Positions 24,641 to 33,911 of a stretch of DNA of 64,000 bases are shown piece by piece (position 1 is the first letter of the stretch; every line of letters begins with the position of its first letter). Origin of the DNA: DASPJR01 sp035628505. GTDB taxonomy: Bacteria > Planctomycetota > SZUA-567 > H5-PLA8. The notes below the pieces were generated by a model. That model searched no databases and was not told the origin of the DNA. It saw only the letters and a list, made by a program, of their open reading frames with translations. Made by a program: the position numbers and the translations under genes. Where the stretch lies: positions 16,743 through 80,742 of the forward strand of contig DASPJR010000164.1 in the NCBI GenBank assembly GCA_035628505.1, read 5' to 3'.

Positions 24641-26029
24641 ATGTACCGCCTTATCGAGGGCAATACGCAGCAGTTGCCGGACGTGCTCGCTTTTGTCGAG
24701 GCGCTTACGAGAGGCGCGACAGGCGGGATCGTGTTTGATCGCGGCGCTGAAATATTCGTCACGCGCGCACCGGGCCGGCTGGACGTAATGGGCGGCATCG
24801 CCGATTATAGCGGGTCCCTGGTGCTGCAACTGCCCACCCGCGAAGCGACAATCGTGGCGCTACAGCCCACTGTCGCGCGAGAGCTCGAAATCGTGAGCCT
24901 CGGAGCGGACGCGCGGCACCGCTCGACATCTTTCCACATGCATCTGGACGAGTTCGAGAACGGCGGCAGTCCCATCTCATACGAAGAGGCTCGGCAGGTA
25001 TTTAAACGCGACGAGCGCAGCCGCTGGGCGGCGTATGCGGCCGGCGCATTCCTGGTGCTCATGCGTGAGCGCGGCGCGCGTTACAAGCATGGCGCAAAGA
25101 TCCTGATCTCCTCGCAGGTGCCGGAAGGCAAAGGCGTGAGCTCCTCGGCGGCACTCGAAGTGTCCGTCATGAAAGCGGCGTGCGCGGCAAACGATATTGT
25201 GATTGCGCCGCGCGATCTGGCACTGCTCTGCCAGAAAGTGGAGAACCTCATCGTCGGTGCGCCGTGCGGCGTGATGGACCAGATGACCTCGGTGTGCGGT
25301 CAGGCCGGGAAGCTGCTGGCGCTGCTTTGTCAGCCCGCGGAGATCCAGGGGTTCGTCCCCGTCCCTGAAGGCGTGGAATTCTGGGGCCTGGATTCAGGCG
25401 TGCGGCACGCCGTGTCCGGATCAGATTATTCCTCGGTACGCTGCGGCACCTTTATGGGACGCGAGATTCTGCGTCTTGACACGTACCTGGCCAATGTTTC
25501 GCCGGCACATTTCATGCGCGTTCAGAACAAGCTGCCGTCTGCGATCAGCGGGCGCGATTTCCTGAAGACGTACAAAAATACCGGAGACCCCGTCACTACC
25601 GTTGATCCCGAACGGATCTATCCCGTGCGGAAACTCACTGCTCATCCTGTGTTCGAAAACTTCCGCATTCATGTCTTTGCTGAACTGCTGAACATGAAAA
25701 TCACTCCGGCGCGATTGAAGATGCTCGGTGAACTGATGTGCCAGTCGCATCAGAGTTACACCTCTTGCGGGCTGGGCTCGGAGGCCACGGATGAGCTGGC
25801 ATGGCCGCTGCGCATTGGCAACGGAACTGCGCGGATCTTCGGCGCGAAGATTACCGGGGGCGGCAGCGGCGGAACGGTAGCGCTGCTAACCGGCGCAGAC
25901 GGCCGCAGCGAAATCGAGGAACGAGCGAAAACGTTTCAGGAGAGGCGAGGCCACAAGCCGTATATTTTTTCCGGCTCCTCGCCCGGCGCAGAGGCTTTTG
26001 GATTTTTGCGCCTCAAATTCCAGGAATGA
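24641..26029 (+). CDS. GHMP sugar kinase, L-arabinokinase/galactokinase-like
   Basis: A 462-residue GHMP kinase. Residues 42-58 (RAPGRLDVMGGIADYSG) replace the RVNLIGEHTDY signature of true galactokinases and closely resemble the plant L-arabinokinase and related sugar kinases. The ATP-binding motif GVSSSAALEVS is near 168, CGVMDQMTSVCG near 207 carries the catalytic-type Asp, and the third GHMP motif ITGGGSGGTVALL is near 405. It would phosphorylate a sugar at C1, giving the sugar 1-phosphate that feeds nucleotide-sugar formation. The GalE gene follows 67 bases downstream in the same direction, supporting such a path. A canonical galactokinase is separately encoded at 46550. The start ATG has no strong ribosome binding site, and nothing else in frame is better. 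Confidence 0.82.
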   Translation: MYRLIEGNTQQLPDVLAFVEALTRGATGGIVFDRGAEIFVTRAPGRLDVMGGIADYSGSLVLQLPTREATIVALQPTVARELEIVSLGADARHRSTSFHMHLDEFENGGSPISYEEARQVFKRDERSRWAAYAAGAFLVLMRERGARYKHGAKILISSQVPEGKGVSSSAALEVSVMKAACAANDIVIAPRDLALLCQKVENLIVGAPCGVMDQMTSVCGQAGKLLALLCQPAEIQGFVPVPEGVEFWGLDSGVRHAVSGSDYSSVRCGTFMGREILRLDTYLANVSPAHFMRVQNKLPSAISGRDFLKTYKNTGDPVTTVDPERIYPVRKLTAHPVFENFRIHVFAELLNMKITPARLKMLGELMCQSHQSYTSCGLGSEATDELAWPLRIGNGTARIFGAKITGGGSGGTVALLTGADGRSEIEERAKTFQERRGHKPYIFSGSSPGAEAFGFLRLKFQE

Positions 26030-26096
26030 ATCGTCTGTAAAATGCCCGTCGCTCTGGCGAGCTCGTCATAAGATGTAAATCGAAGAGAGGGGAAAA

Positions 26097-27083
26097 ATGA
26101 ACGTACTGGTCACCGGAGGCGCCGGCTACATCGGCAGTCATACCGCAAAGGCGCTCGCTCGCGCGCGGCACACGCCCGTCGCGCTGGATAATCTTTCATT
26201 CGGGCATCGTTACGCGGTAAAGTGGGGACCGCTTGAAGTTGGCGATCTGGCCGATGCGGATTTTGTGCGCAGCGTTCTGAAAAAACACAAGATTGACGCG
26301 GTCATTCATTTCGCCGCAAATGCGTTTGTCGGCGAATCGGTCACCGATCCGCGAAAGTATTTCCGCAACAATGTCGTGAACACGCTCAATTTGCTCAACG
26401 CGATGATCGACCACGGCGTCCCATCGATCGTCTTTTCATCGACCTGTGCCACTTACGGCGTGCCGGTGCAGATGCCGATCAGTGAATCGCATCCGCAGGC
26501 GCCTGTGAATCCGTACGGCGAGTCAAAGCTGATGGTCGAAAAGATTCTCAAGTGGTACGGCGAGGCCTATGGCCTGCGCTGGACGGCGCTGCGTTATTTC
26601 AATGCGGCAGGCAGCGATCCGGAAGGAGAAATAGGTGAAGACCACGATCCCGAAACGCACCTGATTCCTCTGATTCTCTTCACGCTGCTGGGCAAGCGTT
26701 CGCACATCGACATTTTTGGCACCGATTACCCGACGGCGGATGGTACGGCCGTGCGCGATTACATCCACGTTACCGATCTGGCCGACGCGCACCTGCGCGC
26801 GCTTAACCACGTTATTACCGGGAAAGAAAATCTGGCGCTCAATCTTGGGACGGGACGAGGAAACTCGGTGCGCGAGGTCATTTCGGCTGTCGAGTCCGTC
26901 ACGGGCCGGAAAGTCCCTGTAAAGGAGGGAGGCCGTCGCGCGGGCGATCCGCCCGCGCTGGTCGCCGATGCACGCAAAGCGGCTGAGGTTCTTGGGTGGA
27001 AGCCGGCGTACATCGACATTAAAACGATTGTTGAGCACGCCTGGCGCTGGCAGAGCAGAACGAATAAAGGGCAGAGTGCATAG
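26097..27083 (+). CDS. galE: UDP-glucose 4-epimerase
   Basis: A 328-residue extended short-chain dehydrogenase with all GalE marks: VLVTGGAGYIGSH at residues 3-15 for NAD binding, VIHFAANAFVGES near 71-83, FSSTCATYG near 117-125 with the catalytic Thr/Ser, NPYGESK near 141-147 with the Tyr and Lys, and LRYFNAAGSDP near 168-178. It interconverts UDP-glucose and UDP-galactose, and some relatives also accept UDP-pentoses. GAAGAGAGGGG lies seven or so bases before the ATG. It follows the GHMP kinase gene, and the lipoprotein gene starts eight bases after its stop, so the three may share a transcript. A second galE is at 47715-48734. Confidence 0.92.
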   Translation: MNVLVTGGAGYIGSHTAKALARARHTPVALDNLSFGHRYAVKWGPLEVGDLADADFVRSVLKKHKIDAVIHFAANAFVGESVTDPRKYFRNNVVNTLNLLNAMIDHGVPSIVFSSTCATYGVPVQMPISESHPQAPVNPYGESKLMVEKILKWYGEAYGLRWTALRYFNAAGSDPEGEIGEDHDPETHLIPLILFTLLGKRSHIDIFGTDYPTADGTAVRDYIHVTDLADAHLRALNHVITGKENLALNLGTGRGNSVREVISAVESVTGRKVPVKEGGRRAGDPPALVADARKAAEVLGWKPAYIDIKTIVEHAWRWQSRTNKGQSA

Positions 27084-27090
27084 AACGCTT

Positions 27091-30000
27091 ATGAGCGGAT
27101 TGCGCATGCATCGAGGCCTCGGTTCAAGCAGCGGTTTCCTGCTGCTGCTGCTGTGCCTTGCCGCATGCGGAACGAAATCGCTATGGGCTGAAGACACGCC
27201 TGAAAAGCTGATCCACGTTCTTGAAACCGGCGACTTCGACGAGCGCAAGGGCGCTGAAAAAAAACTAACCGCGCTCGGCGAACAGGCCCGTCCGGCGCTT
27301 GAGAAAGCGCTGAAGGAAAGCGACAGTCCCGAGACACGCGACACCATCACGAAAATTCTCGCGGCGATGCAGCGCTCCCGCGTGCTGGTGGAGGCGGTTG
27401 ATATTCTGGGCAAACCCATCCCCAATGCCGAGGCCGATGTGGTGATTCAGCCCGCCGCGTCGATCTACACAGAAGCCGTTGAGTTTACTCCACAGAGCAT
27501 GAAGACGGACGCATCCGGGACCTTTGCACTTCCCGGCTGTAATCCCGGCATCGTCTGTCTGAACGTGATTTGGAAAAATCATCATCTCGCGGAAGCAGGC
27601 AACATTTTTCCTTACTTCCTCCGCATATCCCGCGGCGACACGCGCGTGCGCTATGTTCTGCAGAGCGGCGGATCGGTTTCGGGGACGATCATCGATGCCG
27701 TGTCGCGACAGCCGCTGGCCGGAAGTGCGGTTCTAATCGCCGATAATGGCCTGAAACCAGTGGACCTCTTCAGTAACGATGTTGCGGTGGAGGAGCCGCT
27801 TCGGGCCGGCGCGGATGCGAAGGGCGAGTTCACGATTTCGAACGTTCCGCCTGGGCGCTACTTCCTGTATGGCTCCTGCGCCGATTACCGCACCAGCACC
27901 GCGACAACGCTGGCGGTGAAGCCCGGCAGTGCGATGAAACTGGACAAGGCGGTAGAATTGCATCCTGCCGCAAAGGACATGGGAAACCTGAGCATCAGGT
28001 TTGCAGAGTCGTCCGGCGATATGAAACAAAAGCCGGTGCAGATCTTTATTCAGCGCATTGACGTTCCCGCATCGGAGGCGCAAGGTTCTGCGAACCGTGC
28101 TTTACCGAATCTGGGTGCTCTGAACGGCGCGGACCACCCCGATCTGAACGCACAACAACTGCAGACCAGCGAGGACGGCGTGCTGGACCTGAAGGGGCTG
28201 CATGCCGGGCGCTATCACATCGTCCTGCAATACGACGGCGCGGTAACGTGGCTGTTGCCGGACGTTCAGGTCAAACCCGGTGTGACGGTCGACATCGACA
28301 AGCTCACACCCGCCAAAACAGGCGGCATGACGGGCAGCGTGACCAATGCCACGGGAACGCCGCTGAATCAGCTGACAGTCTGGCCGCTGAAACACGATAA
28401 TCCGCGAGCGATGTCGATTCTGAGCCAGATTCAGCTTTACAATCATTTCGTGGACGAATGGGAAAGCGTCTCTGGCGACGTGTCCTTCACCGACGAGAAG
28501 GGCCGCTTCGAAGTAAAGAATCTCCTGCCCGGACGATATTCACTCTGCCTGCTGCGCGGTTCCACCCTGCTCGGCCTGGTTCATTCGGTGGAGATCAGCG
28601 CGGAGAAAATCAACCGTCTGCCAGAGATCCGGATCACTTCCGCCCGCTGCCAGTTCAGCACTGTGAGCGTGCGCGGTTTTGTGCTTCTTCCGGACGGAAA
28701 CCCCGCGCAGAATGCCTCGGTGACGCTGATGAGCCGCGACGGAATATCGAGCGGCGTCAATTCCGGCGACAATGGCGGCTTCGCCCTTAACGAAGTATTT
28801 GACAGCAAAGCGGCCTCGGTGATGGCCGTGCTGGACGGTTACCGGCCGGTAAGCATCGACGTCAGCCGTCCGGGCGTGGACCTTCACAACCTGAAGCTGC
28901 AGCTTGAAAAGCAAGCCTATGGTTCACTGGCGGTGACTGTGCGCGACACCGCCGGCGTGCCGCTGTCGGGAGCTGAGGTCTCACCGCTCCATAATCCGCG
29001 TGCGGGATTCGTCACGCAAGCGCCGCCGCGTCAGCAGGTCACAGACAAAGCCGGCCGTGCCGTCTTAAAAGGACTCGCCTGGGGCAAGCGCTACCTCCAC
29101 GTCTCCTGCGACGGATATTTTCTCGAACAGCCAGTGGAAGTCGCCGTTGTTGCCGACAAGGAAACGCCCGTCGCGATCACCTTGAAAAAAGGATTCAGCC
29201 TCAAGGGGACTCTGGAAATGCCGGCGGGAGTTGATCCAAAGCAAGTGCGGCTTGCGCTGCAGGAGACCAAGCGCGCTCATTCGGGCGAAAGCCTTGGAGC
29301 GTTCCAGCTGACCACTGTAGATTCTACGGGCCAGTTCAACTTCAGCGGACTGCATCCCGGAGACTATCTCATCATCGCGCAATATCCGGGAATGGGAATC
29401 CATCCAGACAGGCAGAAACTACAGATCACCGACCGAGACGTCGAATTAAAGGCCGCGCTCGTTCCGCTCGGCGGCACGCGTCTGGCGCTGAATCCTGAAT
29501 GTGCAGGCGCGGAGCTCTCGCTTGTCCCGGAAGCTAAATGGAAAGGCGCCAGTCCGGAAGAACTTTCGCGGCTGCTTGACGAGCGAAGCGGCACGGTGGG
29601 CAGCTGTAATTCGCTCGGCGAAGGCGTTCTGCACGGCTATAGCGCAGGAAACTATACTCTGCTGCTGCAGCCACCGGTGGATGTGATGGCCTCATCCACC
29701 TCAACAGTACGCGCAGCACGATTCAGCGATGGACTCGTCTTGGGAGAGGTGAAAACGACGGCGGACGCTTCCACCCTTCCAGAAAAACGCGTGACCGTTG
29801 CGCCGGCAAAGGGAGTTCTAAAGGGCCGTCTCAGCATTAAGATTCCGGGTGAATGGCCCGCCGGCGACCAGGGTATCGGCAGCGTGCGTCTCCTGCTGAT
29901 TGGTGAGCAGGCTTGCGCGCGTTTTACCTATTCGCTTCCCGAGGAAGTGGATCCCGCGTTTTCGGTAACTGAAATCGGACAGCCTCCAACGAATTACACG

Positions 30001-30306
30001 GCACGAGTGCCAGGGGCGTTTAAATTCACAGCACTGCCTGCCGGATCGTACAAGCTTTACGCGCGGCTCTGCACCTACGATGGGACCGGCTGGAACTGGC
30101 AGCTTCAGGATGGCACTGAAAAAATGGTGCTGCTGAAAACGCTTTCGCTGAATGACGACCAAGTCGTGGATGCTGGCGATTGCACGTTTGAAATTGCGCC
30201 GGCGCAGTTCGACTTCATGCTGCAGCAGGCCGCGAAGATGCGCGCCGCAACGCTGCAGTTGATGCCGGCAATCGGCGAAGACGAGCCAATAGAATTCCAG
30301 CCCTGA
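27091..30306 (+). CDS. Large lipoprotein with HEAT-like module and carboxypeptidase-regulatory-like repeats
   Basis: About 1071 residues from ATG 27091. The signal ends in the lipobox LAAC (Cys26, or Cys21 if the inner ATG at 27106 is used). Residues about 35-90 repeat the HEAT-like pattern FDERKGAEKKLTALGEQA also seen in the protein at 466-1032. The rest is a chain of beta-sandwich domains of the carboxypeptidase-regulatory type, recognisable by recurring phrases such as TDASGTFALPGCNPG, DAKGEFTISNVPPGRYFLYG, TDEKGRFEVKNLLPGRYSLCLL, TDKAGRAVLKGLAWGKRYLHV and STGQFNFSGLHPGDYLIIA, roughly every 90-130 residues. Such domains are non-catalytic surface modules, perhaps binding carbohydrate or supporting other domains. 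The gene starts eight bases after galE and may be co-transcribed. The final 250 residues diverge and were not recognised. Confidence 0.8.
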   Translation: MSGLRMHRGLGSSSGFLLLLLCLAACGTKSLWAEDTPEKLIHVLETGDFDERKGAEKKLTALGEQARPALEKALKESDSPETRDTITKILAAMQRSRVLVEAVDILGKPIPNAEADVVIQPAASIYTEAVEFTPQSMKTDASGTFALPGCNPGIVCLNVIWKNHHLAEAGNIFPYFLRISRGDTRVRYVLQSGGSVSGTIIDAVSRQPLAGSAVLIADNGLKPVDLFSNDVAVEEPLRAGADAKGEFTISNVPPGRYFLYGSCADYRTSTATTLAVKPGSAMKLDKAVELHPAAKDMGNLSIRFAESSGDMKQKPVQIFIQRIDVPASEAQGSANRALPNLGALNGADHPDLNAQQLQTSEDGVLDLKGLHAGRYHIVLQYDGAVTWLLPDVQVKPGVTVDIDKLTPAKTGGMTGSVTNATGTPLNQLTVWPLKHDNPRAMSILSQIQLYNHFVDEWESVSGDVSFTDEKGRFEVKNLLPGRYSLCLLRGSTLLGLVHSVEISAEKINRLPEIRITSARCQFSTVSVRGFVLLPDGNPAQNASVTLMSRDGISSGVNSGDNGGFALNEVFDSKAASVMAVLDGYRPVSIDVSRPGVDLHNLKLQLEKQAYGSLAVTVRDTAGVPLSGAEVSPLHNPRAGFVTQAPPRQQVTDKAGRAVLKGLAWGKRYLHVSCDGYFLEQPVEVAVVADKETPVAITLKKGFSLKGTLEMPAGVDPKQVRLALQETKRAHSGESLGAFQLTTVDSTGQFNFSGLHPGDYLIIAQYPGMGIHPDRQKLQITDRDVELKAALVPLGGTRLALNPECAGAELSLVPEAKWKGASPEELSRLLDERSGTVGSCNSLGEGVLHGYSAGNYTLLLQPPVDVMASSTSTVRAARFSDGLVLGEVKTTADASTLPEKRVTVAPAKGVLKGRLSIKIPGEWPAGDQGIGSVRLLLIGEQACARFTYSLPEEVDPAFSVTEIGQPPTNYTARVPGAFKFTALPAGSYKLYARLCTYDGTGWNWQLQDGTEKMVLLKTLSLNDDQVVDAGDCTFEIAPAQFDFMLQQAAKMRAATLQLMPAIGEDEPIEFQP

Positions 30307-30445
30307 TCAATCCACCACACGCACGTGTTCATCCGCTATTAGAAATTTTCTTCAAAGATTTTCAGCAAGCCGCCCGCTCGTCTTTCGTTCAGGTTTACAG
30401 CAGAAAACTTATTTCATCTTATTCGCTTTCCGGAGGGAATTACCG

Positions 30446-33400
30446 ATGCGAACGACGCGGTCGCACTGCGATCAGGAGATACTCTGTGCCCTGGCGATCC
30501 CTCTGCTGCTTTGCGCCATCGCAGCGCACGGGGCAACCCCTTCGACTGCAAACACCCGTCCGGCGCTTCGAGCGGCCATGGTTCTCAGCGACGCGACGCT
30601 GCCGCCGCTTCATCTCAACAGCCACAGCGTGAATGTTGAAATCCACGGCCGCACTGCGCGCGTGATCACTGAATCGGTCTATCACAACTCAACGCCGCGC
30701 GATGTCGAAGCCACCTACATTTTTCCCCTGCCCGAAGGCGCGACCATCGAGCGCTTCACGATGTGGATGGACGGCGAGCCCGTTGAAGGCAAGGTCGCCG
30801 AGAAAGAACGCGCGCGGCGAACATACGTAGGCATCGTCAACCGGGGGAAAGATCCCGGCCTGGTCGAGCAGATTGCCGAGGGCGTATTTCAGTACCGCAT
30901 TTTTCCAGTGAAGGCGCAGTCAGATCAGAAGATCCGCATGGAATATTCCCAGGTGCTGCCGCTCTCGACGGCCGGCGACTCTCTGCAGTTCACTTATCCA
31001 CTGCTGAATCAGAGTCCGCGCGGCGCGAAGGAGACCGTGGCGCGCAATTTCGTTGTTGCAGTGACGATGGAGATGGAAGGTGCGATCGCGAGCATTGAAT
31101 CGCCGACGCACACGATCTCGAAGCGAATCACTCCCGGCGAGCCGGCCAAAGGCAACGCATCGATCGAAGAAGCGTACAGCGGCCTCGACCGCGACTTCTC
31201 CTTGAACATCACACTCAAAGAGCGCGCCGGACCACTCTCCTCACTCGCCTTTCGCCCGGTAACAAGCAGCAGTGACGCCCCTGAAGAGGGCACTGTAATG
31301 CTGTTCATCACGCCGCAGCTTCCCGAGGGCGAAGTGCTGCCGCCGAAGGATGTCGTGCTGGTGATGGACACAAGCGGCTCAATGGAAGGGGTTAAAATTG
31401 TGCAGGCACGCAACGCCCTCTTGCAGGCGCTCGATCGACTGCGAACCGGTGACCGCTTTGCAATAGTCACCTTTTCAGACGTGACGACATGCTTCCGAAC
31501 TTCATGGAGCAACGTCAACGCTGGAGAAATTGCAGAAGCCAGGCAGTTCGTTGCCGCGCTGGCTCCCGGCGGAGGAACAAACATTGAAGCGGGGATTCGC
31601 TCGGCATTGTCCTATCCGCTTCAGCCCGGCCGCCTGAAGCAGGTGCTCTTTGCTACGGATGGCATGCCGACCATCGGCAACACCAATGTGAACGCGCTGT
31701 CTGATCTGGTCTCGAGCGGAAACGGGCAGGCAGAGGCGCGCTTCTTCACCTTCGGCATTGGCTACGATGTCAACACGGTGCTGCTCGACCGTCTCTCCAC
31801 ACGCACGCGCGGCGACCGCGTGTACGTCCGCGAGAACGAGAACATCGAAACAAAAGTTGCACGGCTATGCGACAAGATCAACGCCCCGGTGCTAAGCGAT
31901 GTAACCGTCGAGTTCAGTTCGAACCTGCAGGTGGATCAGGTCTATCCGCCTGTTCCGGGCGATCTTTATCTCGGCCGGCAGACCGTGATCGCGGCACGCT
32001 ACAAGTCGCCGGGGACCGGCCGCGTGATCGTCCGTGGCAAGCGCAACGGCAACGACGTCGTCATCCAGGCGCCTCTTGATCTGCCGGAAAAAACGCTTCA
32101 GGCGACCTCGTATCTGCCGCGGCAGTGGGCGCTGCGCAAAGTCGGTTTCCTGCTCGATCAGATGCGGCTGAATGGCGAGAATAAAGAGCTGAAAGACGAA
32201 GTAATCCGCCTGGGAACGCTGCATGGAATTGTCACGCCCTACACGAGCTATCTGGCTCTGGAGCGGCCCGATCGCGACCGTTTCGACGCGGAATCCAAAC
32301 GCTTGAACCAGAATAATGCCGGGCTGTCGCCGTCAGACCACTTCGAAACGATTCATAAAGAGGGAGCCTTCGGCAATCCGGGCACTTCGGACATAGTAGG
32401 AGCCGGTGGAGCTGGAACTGGCAGCGGCTGGAGCGCCGGAAACGGCGCCGGTGTTGATACGGCCGCCGGTAATGGCACATTCGGACAGCGCAGCGGCGGT
32501 GGACGGCGTCTGATGGTGAAGCGCCACGGCGGTTCGCGCGCAACGGAGAATGGCACCGATGCGGCGCTGCGCTGGCTGGCCTCTTGCCAGGAAGCTGATG
32601 GTCATTGGAATTCGCGAAAGTACGGCACGAAAGAGCGGGTCGACACGGCTGTCACGTCATTGGCCCTGCTGGCATTCCTTGGCGCAGGTCACACTGAAAA
32701 AGTGGGCGAGTACAGCCCCAATGTTCAGCGCGCCGTGGCCTGGCTTCTCGCGCAGCAGAACGCGGACGGCCGCATCCTGGATCTCAACGAGGAGCGCGCC
32801 ACGATAGACGAGACAATCCCGACGGTTGCGCTCTCGACTCTGGCGCTCGCCGAAGCTGCAGCAATGTCCAACATGCCTCAGACTCGCACCGCGGCCCAGA
32901 AAGCGGTGGACTATTGCACGCTGAAGTTCCAGTCGCGCCGTGAAAAAGACTTCGACGGCTTCGGCTTCACTGAAGGCGGCAAGCCCAATCTGCCCGCGAC
33001 AGTGTGGTTCACCTCGGCTCTGAAATCGGCAAAGGTCGCTGGACTCAAAATCGACGCCGCGAACTTCGATGGAATCATCAGCTATCTTGACCGCGTGCAG
33101 CAGAAGCAGGCTGGCGACGTGGTGCTATATCCTTTCGCAGAAGGTGAAGAACAGCCTCGGCTGGCGGGCCGCCTTGCGGCGATGGGAACTGTCGCGCGCA
33201 GCCTCCTCGGCTGGAAGTCAGCAGAACTCACCCCGAGTGCGCAGCACATCAGCACGTTGATTCCCAAGCCGGAGTGGAACGATCAGAGCGATCTGCAGAC
33301 GTGGTATTTCATGACGCTGTGCATGTTCCAGCAGGGCCGGGACCTGTGGAAGAACTGGAACGATGCCTTGAAGCCGACTCTGCTGAACAATCAGGAAAAG

Positions 33401-33658
33401 CAAGGCGATCTGGGCGGCTCGTGGCTCGCGGCAGGCCCGATGAAGGATCACTTTGGCCGCGTTGGCGCAACGGCTTTGAGTGCACTGAATCTGGAAATTT
33501 ATTATCGCTACGTCGCGCTCCGCTCTTCGGAGCCAGCAGCCCGCGCTGCCGGAGCGCCCGCTCGCGTGGCTCCCGCCGCTCCCAGCGGCAAAGCGGCCGT
33601 CGATTATTCCGAATACATCCGCGACCTGATCGACGGCAACGTTCCGCAGAAGCCGTAA
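30446..33658 (+). CDS. Secreted VIT-VWA protein with C-terminal alpha/alpha-toroid
   Basis: A 1070-residue protein with an N-terminal signal (residues about 10-30, ending AAHGA). Residues about 45-180 are a VIT domain (VITESVYHNSTPRDVEATYIFPLPEGA and the RARRTYVGIVN helix). Residues about 300-470 are a von Willebrand A domain with the metal site DTSGSMEG near 307. A Gly/Ser/Ala linker (about 640-690) leads to a region of about 330 residues with squalene-cyclase/prenyltransferase-type helical repeats: ALRWLASCQEADGHWN near 702 and AVAWLLAQQNADGRILD near 765, with QxxDG-W patterns. VIT-VWA proteins bind ligands at the cell surface; the toroid may be a second binding or catalytic scaffold. GGAGGG about eight bases before the ATG supports the start. 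The toroid assignment rests on pattern only. Confidence 0.85.
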   Translation: MRTTRSHCDQEILCALAIPLLLCAIAAHGATPSTANTRPALRAAMVLSDATLPPLHLNSHSVNVEIHGRTARVITESVYHNSTPRDVEATYIFPLPEGATIERFTMWMDGEPVEGKVAEKERARRTYVGIVNRGKDPGLVEQIAEGVFQYRIFPVKAQSDQKIRMEYSQVLPLSTAGDSLQFTYPLLNQSPRGAKETVARNFVVAVTMEMEGAIASIESPTHTISKRITPGEPAKGNASIEEAYSGLDRDFSLNITLKERAGPLSSLAFRPVTSSSDAPEEGTVMLFITPQLPEGEVLPPKDVVLVMDTSGSMEGVKIVQARNALLQALDRLRTGDRFAIVTFSDVTTCFRTSWSNVNAGEIAEARQFVAALAPGGGTNIEAGIRSALSYPLQPGRLKQVLFATDGMPTIGNTNVNALSDLVSSGNGQAEARFFTFGIGYDVNTVLLDRLSTRTRGDRVYVRENENIETKVARLCDKINAPVLSDVTVEFSSNLQVDQVYPPVPGDLYLGRQTVIAARYKSPGTGRVIVRGKRNGNDVVIQAPLDLPEKTLQATSYLPRQWALRKVGFLLDQMRLNGENKELKDEVIRLGTLHGIVTPYTSYLALERPDRDRFDAESKRLNQNNAGLSPSDHFETIHKEGAFGNPGTSDIVGAGGAGTGSGWSAGNGAGVDTAAGNGTFGQRSGGGRRLMVKRHGGSRATENGTDAALRWLASCQEADGHWNSRKYGTKERVDTAVTSLALLAFLGAGHTEKVGEYSPNVQRAVAWLLAQQNADGRILDLNEERATIDETIPTVALSTLALAEAAAMSNMPQTRTAAQKAVDYCTLKFQSRREKDFDGFGFTEGGKPNLPATVWFTSALKSAKVAGLKIDAANFDGIISYLDRVQQKQAGDVVLYPFAEGEEQPRLAGRLAAMGTVARSLLGWKSAELTPSAQHISTLIPKPEWNDQSDLQTWYFMTLCMFQQGRDLWKNWNDALKPTLLNNQEKQGDLGGSWLAAGPMKDHFGRVGATALSALNLEIYYRYVALRSSEPAARAAGAPARVAPAAPSGKAAVDYSEYIRDLIDGNVPQKP

Positions 33659-33670
33659 ACTCACGTTGGC

Positions 33671-33692
33671 CTCTCCGCTGTGTGGCGGAGAG
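33671..33692. repeat. Hairpin CTCTCCGC/GCGGAGAG
   Basis: An eight-base-pair stem around TGTGTG directly after the stop codon of the VIT-VWA gene, just upstream of the stronger hairpin at 33700. Confidence 0.5.
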
Positions 33693-33699
33693 CGCTACG

Positions 33700-33738
33700 G
33701 AGGAGGAAGGATCAGTGCTCCAGCCTTCCTCCTCTTTT
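33700..33738 (+). terminator. Intrinsic terminator after the VIT-VWA gene
   Basis: GAGGAGGAAGG (33700-33710) and CCTTCCTCCTC (33724-33734) form an eleven-base-pair stem followed by TTTT, about 40 bases past the stop codon. Confidence 0.8.
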
Positions 33739-33839
33739 AAACCGTTCAGAAGTGCCCAGCCGATTGTGCTGGGCACGCTCTTATGTCAGCGCCCTAACTA
33801 CTCCGTGCCCTGCAGGCGCCTCTGCTTGTGGGGCTCCTG

Positions 33840-33868
33840 TGGACAAGGCAGCGTTATTTCTCTATAAT
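33840..33868 (+). promoter_or_regulatory. Sigma-70-type promoter of ispG
   Basis: TGGACA (33840-33845, five of six to consensus) and a perfect TATAAT (33863-33868) are separated by 17 bases. Transcription would start near 33875, giving a leader of about 37 bases before ispG. That leader contains a direct repeat AAACGCTT (33888 and 33902) around the ribosome binding site. Confidence 0.65.
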
Positions 33869-33911
33869 GGTGCGTTCTTGCTTGGTTAAACGCTTTAAGG
33901 GAAACGCTTAA

